64,000 nt of DNA from Brucella sp. BE17 (lineage in GTDB: Bacteria > Pseudomonadota > Alphaproteobacteria > Rhizobiales > Rhizobiaceae), in assembly GCF_039545455.1 (NCBI RefSeq), contig NZ_CP154467.1:1364001-1428000 (forward strand), written 5' to 3'. Positions 1 to 8,826 of this stretch are shown in pieces. The position numbers and the translations under genes were made by a program. The notes beneath the pieces were generated by a model. It was not told the DNA's origin. It worked only from the letters and a program-made list of their open reading frames with translations, and made no database searches. Within the stretch, counting starts at the first letter, position 1. Each line of letters opens with the position of its first letter.

Positions 1-1
1 G

Positions 2-550
2 ACATTTTTTGTTTGCGGATTTTCGACCAACGGGCTCATCCAGACCCACTGGATCGCGCTTTGCGGGGATTTCGGCATCGCACCGGTCGGCGCCGCCGGC
101 ATTCTCGCCGTGATCGGTGCCTTCGATCTGATCGGCACCATTGGTTCGGGCTGGCTGACCGATCGTTTCGACAATCGATGGCTTCTGTTTTGGTTTTACG
201 CCTTGCGTGGCCTATCGCTCATTTATCTCACCTTCACAGACTTCACGCTCTATGAACTGGCGCTTTTCGCGGCTTTTTATGGGTTGGACTGGGTTGCAAC
301 CGTACCACCAACTGTCAAACTCGCCGCCGAGCGCTTTGGGCCGGAAAAAGCCGGTATCATCTTCGGCTGGGTTTTCACCGGCCATCAAGTTGGTGCTGCT
401 GCCGCTGCCGGCTTTGCCGGGTTGGTCAGGACCGACTATGACAGCTATACCCCAGCGCTCATTCTGGCCGGAGCATTGTGCTTTGCTGCTGCGGCGATGG
501 TCTTTCTCATCACCCGCTCAAACACACGAACTGTTCTCCAACCTTCATAA
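2..550 (+). CDS. MFS transporter, C-terminal part (5' end outside window)
   Basis: The reading frame is open from the left edge, so only the last 182 residues are seen. They hold about five to six hydrophobic helices, and a loop with GWLTDRFDNR matches the DRxGRR-type cytoplasmic signature of the major facilitator superfamily. A later GIIFGWVFTGHQVGAA helix is typical of monocarboxylate/oxalate-type MFS carriers. The protein is an inner-membrane secondary transporter; the substrate cannot be read from this half. Its TAA stop overlaps the stop of the convergent methyltransferase gene by 6 bases, so there is no room for a terminator between them. Confidence 0.85.
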   Translation, partial: TFFVCGFSTNGLIQTHWIALCGDFGIAPVGAAGILAVIGAFDLIGTIGSGWLTDRFDNRWLLFWFYALRGLSLIYLTFTDFTLYELALFAAFYGLDWVATVPPTVKLAAERFGPEKAGIIFGWVFTGHQVGAAAAAGFAGLVRTDYDSYTPALILAGALCFAAAAMVFLITRSNTRTVLQPS

Positions 551-1507
551 AGCATCCCCCCAATCGGCACGACGTGCCCAGCGGAAGAAGTCGCCGTCGC
601 GTTTTGTTACCAGTCGCTCATCTGCCGTGCCATCATTATGGCAGAGTTTTATCGAGACCTTGCCGCTACCCGTCCGCACCGGCGCGATCACCCGGGCCTT
701 AGTGTCAACAACGGATTGTCGTACAGCTGCGAGATAGATGAATTTTTCATCCTCCCACGGCACTTCCGCATCCTTGGTCATGCGATGAATGCGTGAACGT
801 GCGACACGGCGCGAAAAATGACACCAGTCGGGCGCGGAAAGCGCACAGGCAGATTGATGCACACAAGGCGCAGCGATAAAGGCTCCCTCCGCAATCAACT
901 CTGCACGCGCATCCAGAATACGCCGCCAGCCAGCCGGGGTCCCTGGCTCCACAACCACCAACATCTGGCGCGCCGAAGCCCAAAGCCTCTTCAAGAGAAA
1001 AGTCCGCTCATCCGGTGCCAGTTCATCAAGCACATAAGCAATGGTGACGAGATCGGCTTCTGGAAAGTCTGGCCTTTCCTTCACCACATCGCCTGCACGC
1101 CAATCGAGCTTGGCAAAGCCGCTTTTCTGCGCAAGACTGTGACCAACCGCCCGGATCGCTGGGCTTGCTTCGATCATCGTTGCGCTCTCGAGCATCGGCC
1201 AGCACTGCTTTGCAGCCCATAGTGCCGTTCCCGGTCCGGCTCCGACATCAAGCATGGTTTGCGGCGCAAAGCTGTCACAGATTTCTGCCGCACTCTCAAA
1301 ACTGGAACGCACCGCTGCGTAAGTCGCGGGCAGGCGCGCAGCGAGATATGCTTTAGCCGCCAGTTCGTCGGAAATATGCAGCCGACCGTCACGGGTTTCC
1401 GCACGATAGCGGCGCGAGAGAAGATCGGATGCGCGCTGCAAGTCTACCAATGCGACGCTCTCAAGCGCCGCATCGACCGCCTGACGAAGGATGGGCGGCA
1501 ATTCCAT
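545..1507 (-). CDS. Rsm22-family SAM-dependent methyltransferase
   Basis: 320 residues. A SAM-binding motif I (MLDVGAGPGTALW) lies near residues 85-97 and a VVEPGTPAGW motif near 200. The C-terminal third has the cysteine-rich signature C-x3-H-x3-C, a WCHFS-x-R motif and a PWEDEKFIY block. This order is that of the Rsm22 family, whose mitochondrial members act in small ribosomal subunit assembly and may bind an Fe-S cluster or zinc through these cysteines. In bacteria the role is inferred to be ribosome-related, not proven. The gene lies 6 bases after the upstream DUF2333 gene on the same strand, so the two are probably co-transcribed. Confidence 0.85.
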   Translation of the reverse strand: MELPPILRQAVDAALESVALVDLQRASDLLSRRYRAETRDGRLHISDELAAKAYLAARLPATYAAVRSSFESAAEICDSFAPQTMLDVGAGPGTALWAAKQCWPMLESATMIEASPAIRAVGHSLAQKSGFAKLDWRAGDVVKERPDFPEADLVTIAYVLDELAPDERTFLLKRLWASARQMLVVVEPGTPAGWRRILDARAELIAEGAFIAAPCVHQSACALSAPDWCHFSRRVARSRIHRMTKDAEVPWEDEKFIYLAAVRQSVVDTKARVIAPVRTGSGKVSIKLCHNDGTADERLVTKRDGDFFRWARRADWGDAL

Positions 1508-1513
1508 TCCCGC

Positions 1514-2698
1514 TCAGCGCTCCAGAACCTGTTTGACGTCAACGAGATTGGAACGGACCCGGAGGATATAGAACCCCATCGTGGTCAGATGCGAGGGCAT
1601 AAACCATGCATCGGGATTGCCATTGGAGACGATGAAAGGCCGCATATTGAGCGCGGTACGCATCTGCTTTTCCATCTCGTCCCAGACACCGTCGAGATGT
1701 TTTTCCGCCAGCACACCGCGAAAATCAGAGTGTGCTGCGCGCAACAGGCCATAATACGCATAAAGCTGGCCATAGGCGAACCAGAAACGGTCATCGGCGC
1801 GGGTGTCGAACCAACCCGCATGATAATTCTCGGCACGATCTTTCAGGATTGCCGAAGTCGATCCAAGATCGCTTGCGATCCGGTCGACAAGCTGGATCAA
1901 ATTGTCGGCGCGCGCATCAAATGTCGCCTGACAGTTTTCAAGACGAGTGTTGAAAGCACGCATATCCTTGATGGCGGAACGATAATAGCTCGGTGTCGGT
2001 GTCTTCGGACCGAACGGGCTTAAGCCGAAATACCAGGCATCCTCCGCAAATTGCAGATTGCCACGCGCCTTTTGCAGATCGGCATCAATCTGCGAGGTGC
2101 CACGCAAGCGCCCGATATTATCGACCAGTTCAATCGCCGTGCGGCGGACAGCTGCATGAACACCGCGCTGGAACGAGGCCTTGTTGTCGAGAAACGGGGT
2201 GCGATCCCAGTCAAGTCCAAAAAAGCCCGTTTTATAAAGCAGCATGGACGAAATCCATGCATTCTGATTGACGTTGAAATCAGTGAGATCGGCTGCAACT
2301 TCGGCAATAGCGGAAGGCGAGCATTTTTGCCTGGAAGAAGAGACCTGCGCCGCTTGCACGCTCTGTCCCGTCGAGGGCGCTTCCGTCTGACCGCTTTGGG
2401 CATTATTCTCAACCGGCGCACTTGCTGGTGTCACCTCTTCGCCGGGCGTCGTTGCGCTTTGATAGCTGTATTTGGCGGGATAATCGGGGTCGAAATTGGT
2501 CCACACCTGAGTCTGCCAGATAAAATAGATATAAAGGCCGGCAAGCATGACCAGGGCCACGCCAATCACGGCTTTCCACAACAATCCGAACTTGAGATAG
2601 AGCCGCCATAAAGCACCGAGCGGAACAGCGATCAGCCGACCCAATCCTGCAATAACGCGAACAAGGAAGGAAAAAAAGGCTCGCACTGCATTCCACAC
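1514..2698 (-). CDS. DUF2333 family membrane-anchored protein
   Basis: 394 residues. A single strong membrane segment lies near residues 40-62 (AVIGVALVMLAGLYIYF) after a basic, amphipathic N-terminus. It is followed by a low-complexity Thr/Ser/Pro/Gln linker at about 80-125 and a mostly helical periplasmic domain. The domain contains WISSMLLYKTGFFGLDWDRTPF and, near the end, NPDAWFMPSHLTTMGFYILRVR, which I recognise as DUF2333. No enzyme motif is visible and the function is unknown. Start and spacing suggest it heads a two-gene unit with the Rsm22-type gene. It is divergent from choX across a 512-base gap. Confidence 0.8.
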   Translation of the reverse strand: MWNAVRAFFSFLVRVIAGLGRLIAVPLGALWRLYLKFGLLWKAVIGVALVMLAGLYIYFIWQTQVWTNFDPDYPAKYSYQSATTPGEEVTPASAPVENNAQSGQTEAPSTGQSVQAAQVSSSRQKCSPSAIAEVAADLTDFNVNQNAWISSMLLYKTGFFGLDWDRTPFLDNKASFQRGVHAAVRRTAIELVDNIGRLRGTSQIDADLQKARGNLQFAEDAWYFGLSPFGPKTPTPSYYRSAIKDMRAFNTRLENCQATFDARADNLIQLVDRIASDLGSTSAILKDRAENYHAGWFDTRADDRFWFAYGQLYAYYGLLRAAHSDFRGVLAEKHLDGVWDEMEKQMRTALNMRPFIVSNGNPDAWFMPSHLTTMGFYILRVRSNLVDVKQVLER

Positions 2699-3210
2699 CG
2701 TCGGTTATCCTTCCGTCTGCCCGTAATTGCAGGGCTTTGACTAACATTTCATGTGCTGCAGATCAGGTCTGAAACAGGCCGTAATCCTATAACGTCAGCG
2801 CCAGAAAACTTCTCCCTCACACATAGAGTGCGCTTGTCTTTTCGACAACCTCGAAGCAGCATGCAACTGATTTTATCTGATATTTTTTGGCTTGAAGGGT
2901 TGAAACCCCGGGGCCAATCCGTAACATGCGCCATCTCATTGGCCTGTCGGGTGCTCCCTGCCCGCTTACATAGCCCATTTCAAATAGCCAGTCCCGGCAC
3001 GCGAACAACGAGAGCAGTTTCAGGAATAGTGCAAAACGATTTCCCTCCCGAAACTGTGGCAAATTCACTATACGTCGCAATCGAGAATATTTTTGCCGCT
3101 ATAGTACTTGATCGGCGAAATCTTTGGTGTTTGCTATCAGCTGGAACCGGTAAAATAATCAATTCGCCAAAGTGCCCAGCAAATGGGCGGCCCGGTAAAT
3201 GGAGAGAAGA
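2699..3210. other. 512-base non-coding gap between DUF2333 gene and choX
   Basis: No convincing gene. Short open frames here lack ribosome sites and codon bias. The stretch must hold divergent promoters for the DUF2333 unit and for choXWV. A small hairpin (GCCCA, GCAAA loop, TGGGC) lies at 3176-3190 just before the choX ribosome site. I do not see a BetI-type palindrome that I could defend. Confidence 0.5.
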
Positions 3211-4185
3211 ATGAAATCCGTATCGACCTATGTGCTCACTTTTGCAGCATTCGCCACGGGGACGGCGATGTTTGCGACCGGGCCTATGACCGGCGGCATC
3301 GCCTATGCGGCTGAACCGCAAAGCTGCTCCACCGTCCGCTTCTCCGATGTTGGCTGGACAGACATCACCTCCACAACAGCCGTTGCAACCGAGGTGTTAA
3401 AGGGGCTTGGTTACAAGACCGACATCAAGATTCTTTCCGTGCCTGTAACCTATGCGTCGCTTAGCAAAAAAGACATCGATGTATTCCTAGGCTACTGGAA
3501 TCCGTCTATGTCTGCCGATCTCAAGCCTTATCTGGAAAACAAAACCGTCGAGACGCTGCGCACCAACCTGACAGGTGCGAAATATACGCTTGCCGTACCA
3601 AAATATGCTTATGAAGAGGGCCTGAAGGATTTCAAGGATATCAACACCTTCAAGGACAAGCTTGGCGGCAAGATTTACGGCATCGAGCCTGGTAATGACG
3701 GCAACCGCCTCATCCTGGACATGATCGAAAAAGATGCCTTCGGCCTCAAATCATTCGATCTGGCAGAATCGTCCGAACAAGGCATGCTTGCACAGGTCGG
3801 TAAAAGCGTCCGCAGCAAAGAACCTATTGTGTTTCTCGCATGGGAGCCGCATCCCATGAACAAGAATTTTGAGATCGCCTATCTGACCGGTGGCGATGAT
3901 TACTTCGGCCCCGACCTCGGCGGCGCCAAGGTAGAGACCAATGTACGGGCGGGCTATGCACAGGAATGCCCGAATGTCGGCAAGTTCCTGACCAATCTGG
4001 AATTCAACCTTGATCTTGAAAACGAGATCATGGGCAAGATTCTCGACAATGGCGAAGACCCCGCGAAGGCTGCGAATGACTGGCTCAAGGCCAATCCGAC
4101 CATTCTCGACACATGGCTTGCAGGCGTGACCACGGTTGACGGCAAGGAAGGTCTTCCTGCCATCAAGACCGCTCTTGGTCTTTAA
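3211..4185 (+). CDS. choX: Choline ABC transporter, periplasmic binding protein ChoX
   Basis: About 324 residues with a Sec signal peptide ending near YAAEPQ. The mature domain starts with CSTVRFSDVGWTDI and holds the aromatic-box elements of the choline/glycine-betaine family (FLGYWNPSM, FLAWEPHPM), which bind the quaternary amine by cation-pi contacts. The sequence closely resembles rhizobial ChoX. I place the start at 3211, since the ATG at 3199 sits on top of GGAGAGAAG, which serves as ribosome site for 3211. It is the first gene of choX-choW-choV. A hairpin at 4193-4213 separates it from choW and probably favours ChoX over the membrane parts. The system feeds choline to glycine betaine synthesis or, in Brucellaceae, to phosphatidylcholine synthesis. 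Confidence 0.92.
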   Translation: MKSVSTYVLTFAAFATGTAMFATGPMTGGIAYAAEPQSCSTVRFSDVGWTDITSTTAVATEVLKGLGYKTDIKILSVPVTYASLSKKDIDVFLGYWNPSMSADLKPYLENKTVETLRTNLTGAKYTLAVPKYAYEEGLKDFKDINTFKDKLGGKIYGIEPGNDGNRLILDMIEKDAFGLKSFDLAESSEQGMLAQVGKSVRSKEPIVFLAWEPHPMNKNFEIAYLTGGDDYFGPDLGGAKVETNVRAGYAQECPNVGKFLTNLEFNLDLENEIMGKILDNGEDPAKAANDWLKANPTILDTWLAGVTTVDGKEGLPAIKTALGL

Positions 4186-4192
4186 AACATCC

Positions 4193-4213
4193 GGGCCGCA
4201 AACTATGCGGCCC
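4193..4213 (+). terminator. Intercistronic hairpin after choX
   Basis: GGGCCGCA (4193-4200), loop AACTA, TGCGGCCC (4206-4213) is a perfect 8-bp GC-rich stem 7 bases after the choX stop. There is no T-run, so it is more likely an mRNA-stabilising or partial-termination element than a full terminator. Confidence 0.65.
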
Positions 4214-4253
4214 TTCACACCTCATTCAATTAACGCAGCAGGAGACTTGATCG

Positions 4254-5090
4254 TTGAACTGGCTGACGGATTACAAGATACCGGTGGGGCCGACCGCCAA
4301 AACAGTGGTGGACTGGCTCACAAACAATATGGGCGGCTTTTTCGATACGCTGGCCGCAGTCATGCAAAGCATGATCGACGCTCTGCTTTTCGTTCTCAAG
4401 CTACCACATCCCCTGCTACTGATTGCCATTTTTGCTCTTATTGCATGGTTCATCCAGCGGCGTATTTCGGTCGTCATCCTGACGATCATCGGCTTTCTTT
4501 TCATCCTCAACCAAGGCTATTGGGATCGCACGCTTGAAACGTTGACGCTCGTGCTCTCATCTTGTGCACTATGCATGATCATAGGTGTACCGCTCGGCAT
4601 TGCTGCCGCGCACCGCCCGGCCCTTTACGCCGCTATGCGCCCCGTTCTTGATCTCATGCAAACCTTGCCAACCTTTGTCTATCTGATCCCGGCAATTGTG
4701 TTCTTTGGCATCGGTATGGTTCCCGGCCTGCTCGCCACAGCGATTTTCGTGCTACCCGCTCCGGTTCGCCTCACCCATCTTGGCATATCATCCACGCCGT
4801 CCTCACTGATTGAAGCGGGTGAAGCTTTCGGCGCCTCGCGCACACAGCTTTTGTGGAAAATCGAATTGCCCTATGCCATGCCCCAAATACTGGCAGGATT
4901 GACGCAAACCATCATGCTGTCGCTCTCCATGGTGGTGATTGCAGCCCTTGTCGGTGCGGACGGTCTTGGTGTTCCGGTTGTGCGTGCGCTCAACTCGGTC
5001 AATACCGCGCTGGGCTTTGAGGCGGGCCTGGTCATCGTCGTCGTCGCCATCGTGCTCGACCGCATCTTCCGCGCCAGCCGCGAGAAATAG
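4254..5090 (+). CDS. choW: Choline ABC transporter permease ChoW
   Basis: 278 residues, ProW/OpuAB type. About six to seven helices follow an amphipathic N-terminal segment; the EAA loop reads EAGEAFGASRTQLLWKIELPYAMP at about residues 188-211. The start is a TTG at 4254: an in-frame stop lies just upstream (4248), and AGGAG at 4240-4244 has 9 bases of spacing. It forms the membrane channel with ChoV and lies 9 bases before choV. The weak TTG start may further lower permease output relative to ChoX. Confidence 0.9.
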   Translation: MNWLTDYKIPVGPTAKTVVDWLTNNMGGFFDTLAAVMQSMIDALLFVLKLPHPLLLIAIFALIAWFIQRRISVVILTIIGFLFILNQGYWDRTLETLTLVLSSCALCMIIGVPLGIAAAHRPALYAAMRPVLDLMQTLPTFVYLIPAIVFFGIGMVPGLLATAIFVLPAPVRLTHLGISSTPSSLIEAGEAFGASRTQLLWKIELPYAMPQILAGLTQTIMLSLSMVVIAALVGADGLGVPVVRALNSVNTALGFEAGLVIVVVAIVLDRIFRASREK

Positions 5091-5099
5091 GAGAGGCGA

Positions 5100-6146
5100 A
5101 TGGCTAATATCGCACTCGAAGACGTCTGCATCATTTTTGGCAAAAATACCGATGAAGCCCTGGCTATGGCTGATCGCGGCGCAACACGTTCGGAAATTCA
5201 GGCGGAAACCGATCTCGTGCTCGGCGTGCATAATTGCACGCTCAACATCGAAGAAGGCGAAATCCTCGTCCTGATGGGCCTATCCGGCTCCGGCAAATCA
5301 ACATTGCTGCGCGCCATCAACCGGCTCAATCCGATCTCGCGCGGGCGCGTTCTCGTGCGCGACGGTGATCGGGCAATCGATGTCGGCACGGCGGATCGCA
5401 ATACGTTGCGGAGTTTGCGTACCGAACTCGTCTCAATGGTTTTTCAGCAGTTCGGGCTTTTGCCATGGCGCAGCGTCGAGGAGAATGTGGCTTTCGGGCT
5501 TGAAATTTCCGGCATGTCCAGAGAAAAACGCCTTGCCAAAGCTCGTGAGCAGCTTGAACTGGTCGGATTGCAGGATTGGGCCACACACAAGGTCAGCGAG
5601 CTTTCCGGTGGCATGCAGCAGCGTGTCGGGCTAGCACGCGCCTTTGCGACCGGCGCTCCCATGCTTTTAATGGACGAGCCCTTTTCCGCGCTTGATCCAC
5701 TGATCCGTACCCGCTTGCAGGACGAATTGCTGGCCTTCCAGTCACGGCTTAAAAAGACCATCGTCTTTGTCAGCCATGACCTCGATGAGGCCATGAAGAT
5801 CGGCAATCGTATCGCCATCATGGAGGGCGGACGTATCGTGCAATGCGGCACGCCGCAGGAAATCCTGCTGCAACCCGCCGATCAGTATGTCGCGGATTTC
5901 GTGGCGCACATGAACCCGCTTGGCGTGTTGCGCGCCGGCGATATCATGACGGCATTAGACCGAGCGGCAGCGCCCCGTCCCTTTGCGGCCACCGCGCATC
6001 CACAAACGCCGGTTCGTGATCTGATGGCATCAATCGCCGATACGAATGGCGATGTCGGTATTGTCGAAAACGGCAAGATTATCGGCAAGATCGCCTCGGA
6101 CGATATTGTCCGCGCCCTTGCCTGGCACCAGCAGCGCGCTCAATAG
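5100..6146 (+). CDS. choV: Choline ABC transporter ATPase ChoV
   Basis: 348 residues. Walker A GLSGSGKST near residues 60-68, Q-loop FQQFGLLPW, signature LSGGMQQR, Walker B MLLMDEPFSALD and H-loop SHDLDEA are all intact. A C-terminal CBS-like region (from about 270, ending IASDDIVRALAW) matches the ProV/OpuAA class, where it senses ionic strength or nucleotides; its role here is inferred. GGAG lies 8 bases before the ATG. Last gene of the choline operon, followed by the terminator at 6165. Confidence 0.92.
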   Translation: MANIALEDVCIIFGKNTDEALAMADRGATRSEIQAETDLVLGVHNCTLNIEEGEILVLMGLSGSGKSTLLRAINRLNPISRGRVLVRDGDRAIDVGTADRNTLRSLRTELVSMVFQQFGLLPWRSVEENVAFGLEISGMSREKRLAKAREQLELVGLQDWATHKVSELSGGMQQRVGLARAFATGAPMLLMDEPFSALDPLIRTRLQDELLAFQSRLKKTIVFVSHDLDEAMKIGNRIAIMEGGRIVQCGTPQEILLQPADQYVADFVAHMNPLGVLRAGDIMTALDRAAAPRPFAATAHPQTPVRDLMASIADTNGDVGIVENGKIIGKIASDDIVRALAWHQQRAQ

Positions 6147-6164
6147 GTTTTAATCGTTCAAACG

Positions 6165-6194
6165 AAAAAGCCGCGTATCGCTACGCGGCTTTTT
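6165..6194. terminator. Bidirectional terminator between choV and dppF
   Basis: AAAAAGCCGCGTA (6165-6177), loop TCGC, TACGCGGCTTTTT (6182-6194). The 13-bp stem has A and T tracts on both sides, so it can serve choV on the plus strand and the dpp operon on the minus strand. Confidence 0.9.
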
Positions 6195-6210
6195 TACGGA
6201 TTTCAGGCTC

Positions 6211-7059
6211 TCAAGCGTGAGCGGCTTGGCGGGCTGCAGCACGCGCTTCGACACGCGCGCGAATGGCATCGACATCGGCACGTGGGGTGGCTGCGAACAG
6301 TTTCTTCGTGTAGTCATGCTGCGGATTGCTGAACACATCCTCACGTGAACCATATTCGACGACTTCGCCGAAATACATCACCATCACTTCGTCAGCGATG
6401 TAACGGACCACCGAAAGATCGTGGCTGATGAAGACATATGTCAGGCCGAACTCTTCCTGCAAATCCGCCAGAAGGTTGAGCACCTGTGCCTGTACCGACA
6501 GATCGAGCGCCGAAACCGGTTCATCCAGAATCAGCAGTTTCGGGTTGAGCATCAGCGCGCGCGCAATCGCGATACGCTGACGCTGACCGCCCGAAAACAT
6601 ATGCGGGTAGCGGTTGAAATGCTCGCGGCCAAGCCCGACCTTCAGCAGCATCTGCATCGCCTTGTCGCGACGATCCTTGGCCGACATATTGGTGTTGAGC
6701 AGAAGCGGCTCAGCCAGAACATCACCGATCTTCTGGCGCGGGTTGAGCGAGCCGTAAGGGTTCTGGAACACGATCTGCACCATCTGGCGCATTTCAGCGC
6801 TCAAACCGTCGCGCTCGATGTTCACATCCTGCCCGCCGATCAGCAACTCGCCCGATGTCTGAGGGTCGATCATGGTCAGAATGCGGGCAAGCGTTGACTT
6901 GCCGCAACCCGATTCACCAACGATCGCCAGCGTCTTGCCCTTTTCGACCTTGAAGCTGACGCCCTTGACCGCATGAACTACCTTGTTCTTGCCGAACAGG
7001 CCGCCGCCGACATGATAATCGCGCTTGATATCACGCGCTTCGAGAACGATCTCGCTCAT
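6211..7059 (-). CDS. dppF: Peptide ABC transporter ATPase, DppF-like
   Basis: About 282 residues. Walker A GESGCGKST near 49-57, Q-loop FQNPYGSLNPR, signature SGGQRQR, Walker B LLILDEPVSALD, H-loop SHDLSVV. The SLNPR and NPQHDYTKKL motifs are those of the DppF/OppF subfamily. The start is an ATG at 7059 in a TGATG overlap with the dppD stop; a GTG one codon earlier (7062) is a possible alternative. Last gene of the minus-strand operon dppA-B-C-D-F. The pair DppD/DppF powers uptake of di- or oligopeptides; substrate range cannot be read from the ATPases. Confidence 0.9.
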   Translation of the reverse strand: MSEIVLEARDIKRDYHVGGGLFGKNKVVHAVKGVSFKVEKGKTLAIVGESGCGKSTLARILTMIDPQTSGELLIGGQDVNIERDGLSAEMRQMVQIVFQNPYGSLNPRQKIGDVLAEPLLLNTNMSAKDRRDKAMQMLLKVGLGREHFNRYPHMFSGGQRQRIAIARALMLNPKLLILDEPVSALDLSVQAQVLNLLADLQEEFGLTYVFISHDLSVVRYIADEVMVMYFGEVVEYGSREDVFSNPQHDYTKKLFAATPRADVDAIRARVEARAAARQAAHA

Positions 7060-7907
7060 CACGCTTCTCCCGCAGCATTTTCTTCAAGGACAAAATCGGA
7101 AACCGTGGGCAGGCGGTCGCCGGTCGCGTTTTCCGGCAGCGACGAAAGCAGCGCCCGCGTATAGGGATGTTTTGGCGCGGAAAACAGCGACAATACGTCG
7201 GCATCTTCCATCTTGTGGCCCTTGTACTGCACGATCACCCGATCCGCCGTTTCCGCGACCACGCCCATATCATGGGTGATCATGATCAGGCCCATGCCAT
7301 GTTCGACCTGAAGCCGCATGAGAAGGTCGAGGATCTGTTTCTGGATCGTCACGTCAAGCGCGGTCGTCGGCTCATCGGCGATGAGCAACTTCGGATTACA
7401 CGCAATGGCGATTGCGATCATCACGCGCTGACACTGACCGCCCGACATTTGATGCGGAAAGCTTTTGAGGCGCTCAGACGCATCGCGAATGCCGACAAGC
7501 TCCAGCAGCTCGATCGCTCGTGCCTGGCTTCTCGATCCTTTCAGGCCCATATGCCTGTTGAGCACTTCCTCGAGCTGGTAGCCGACCGTGAAACATGGAT
7601 TGAGGCTTGCAACCGGCTCCTGAAAAATCATCGAAATATCGCGACCGATGATCTGGCGGCGCTCCTTGTCGGACATGGTCCGCAAGTCCTTGCCGTTAAA
7701 ATCCATCTTATCGGCAGTCACGGTTGCCGTTTTGGGCAGAAGGCCCATGACGGCCAACATGCCCACCGATTTTCCGGATCCGGATTCGCCCACAATTGCG
7801 AGCACTTCACCCTTGTCGACAGCGATATCAATGCCATCGACAGCCTTGAAGGGACCGGTCGATGTATCGAAAGAAACTGTCAGGTTTTTGATTTCAAGCA
7901 GAGCCAT
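7059..7907 (-). CDS. dppD: Peptide ABC transporter ATPase, DppD-like
   Basis: 282 residues. Walker [10 protein letters not shown] near 38-46, Q-loop [15 protein letters not shown], signature MSGGQCQR, Walker [14 protein letters not shown]-loop THDMGVV. The C-terminal segment [15 protein letters not shown] is the usual OppD/DppD tail, which in this family often carries Fe-S cysteines; none are seen here. It starts 3 bases after the dppC stop and overlaps dppF. Confidence 0.9.
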   Translation of the reverse strand: MALLEIKNLTVSFDTSTGPFKAVDGIDIAVDKGEVLAIVGESGSGKSVGMLAVMGLLPKTATVTADKMDFNGKDLRTMSDKERRQIIGRDISMIFQEPVASLNPCFTVGYQLEEVLNRHMGLKGSRSQARAIELLELVGIRDASERLKSFPHQMSGGQCQRVMIAIAIACNPKLLIADEPTTALDVTIQKQILDLLMRLQVEHGMGLIMITHDMGVVAETADRVIVQYKGHKMEDADVLSLFSAPKHPYTRALLSSLPENATGDRLPTVSDFVLEENAAGEA

Positions 7908-7910
7908 GCA

Positions 7911-8819
7911 TCAGCTCCTCTTCAGTTTCGGGTCGAGCGCGTCGCGCAGACCGTCGCCGATCAGATTGATCGCGAGAACGGTGATCAGGATGGCAAGACC
8001 GGGGAATGTCACGATCCACCAGGCGCTGGTGATGAACTCACGTGCGGACGCCAGCATCGTTCCCCATTCAGGTGTTGGCGGCTGTGCACCCATACCGAGA
8101 AAGCCAAGAGCTGCAACGTCGAGAATGGCATTGGAAAAGGACATGGTTGCCTGCACGACCAAAGGCGCCAGACAATTGGGCAGAATGGTCTTGAACATCA
8201 GACGCAGACGGCTTGCACCGGCGAGCTTGGCCGCTGTCACATATTCGCGTTCCTTTTCCGCCATCACGGCGGCACGGGTCAGGCGAGAAAAATGCGGCAG
8301 CAGAACCAGCGTGATCGCCAGCACGGCATTGATGAGGCCGGGGCCTAAAATGGCGACCAGGACCAGCGCGAGCAACAGCGATGGAAACGCCAGAATGACG
8401 TCCATGATACGCATGAAAACCGTATCGATACCGCCACCGAAATAACCGCAGAGAAGGCCAATGGTAATGCCAAGACACATCGAGATGATGACGATGACGA
8501 AGCCGACTAGCAGCGAATATTGGGCACCATAGAGCAGTCGGGACAGGATATCGCGGCCCACTTCATCCGTGCCGAGCAGAAACTGCGTTGTTCCATTCTC
8601 CTGCCAGAACGGCGGATTGCGGAGAAACTCCGGAAACTGTTGGCTTGGTCCATAGGGAGCAAGGACTGGTGCCAGAATGGCAACCAGGACAATGGTCAGA
8701 AAAACGACCAGTCCGATCACCGCGCCACGATTGACGCTGAAATAGAACCAGAAATCTTTCAAAGCCCGAATCCGTCCGATGTCGTTTACGGTTTCCGGCT
8801 CAATAGCTGAGTGTGTCAT
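7911..8819 (-). CDS. dppC: Peptide ABC transporter permease, DppC-like
   Basis: About 302 residues. The start is taken at MTHSAIEPE (8819), with GAGGG 4 bases upstream; a longer in-frame extension would run into dppB. The N-terminal cytoplasmic OppC_N segment is followed by six helices, with GTDEVGRDILSRLLYGAQ before the BPD_transp_1 domain and the EAA loop REYVTAAKLAGASRLRLMF. It pairs with DppB in the membrane. Gap to dppB is 7 bases. Confidence 0.9.
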   Translation of the reverse strand: MTHSAIEPETVNDIGRIRALKDFWFYFSVNRGAVIGLVVFLTIVLVAILAPVLAPYGPSQQFPEFLRNPPFWQENGTTQFLLGTDEVGRDILSRLLYGAQYSLLVGFVIVIISMCLGITIGLLCGYFGGGIDTVFMRIMDVILAFPSLLLALVLVAILGPGLINAVLAITLVLLPHFSRLTRAAVMAEKEREYVTAAKLAGASRLRLMFKTILPNCLAPLVVQATMSFSNAILDVAALGFLGMGAQPPTPEWGTMLASAREFITSAWWIVTFPGLAILITVLAINLIGDGLRDALDPKLKRS

Positions 8820-8826
8820 GATACCC

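Noticed and set aside
3199..3210. An earlier ATG for choX
   Set aside because: It coincides with the GGAGAGAAG ribosome site of the ATG at 3211, and the signal peptide starts properly at 3211.
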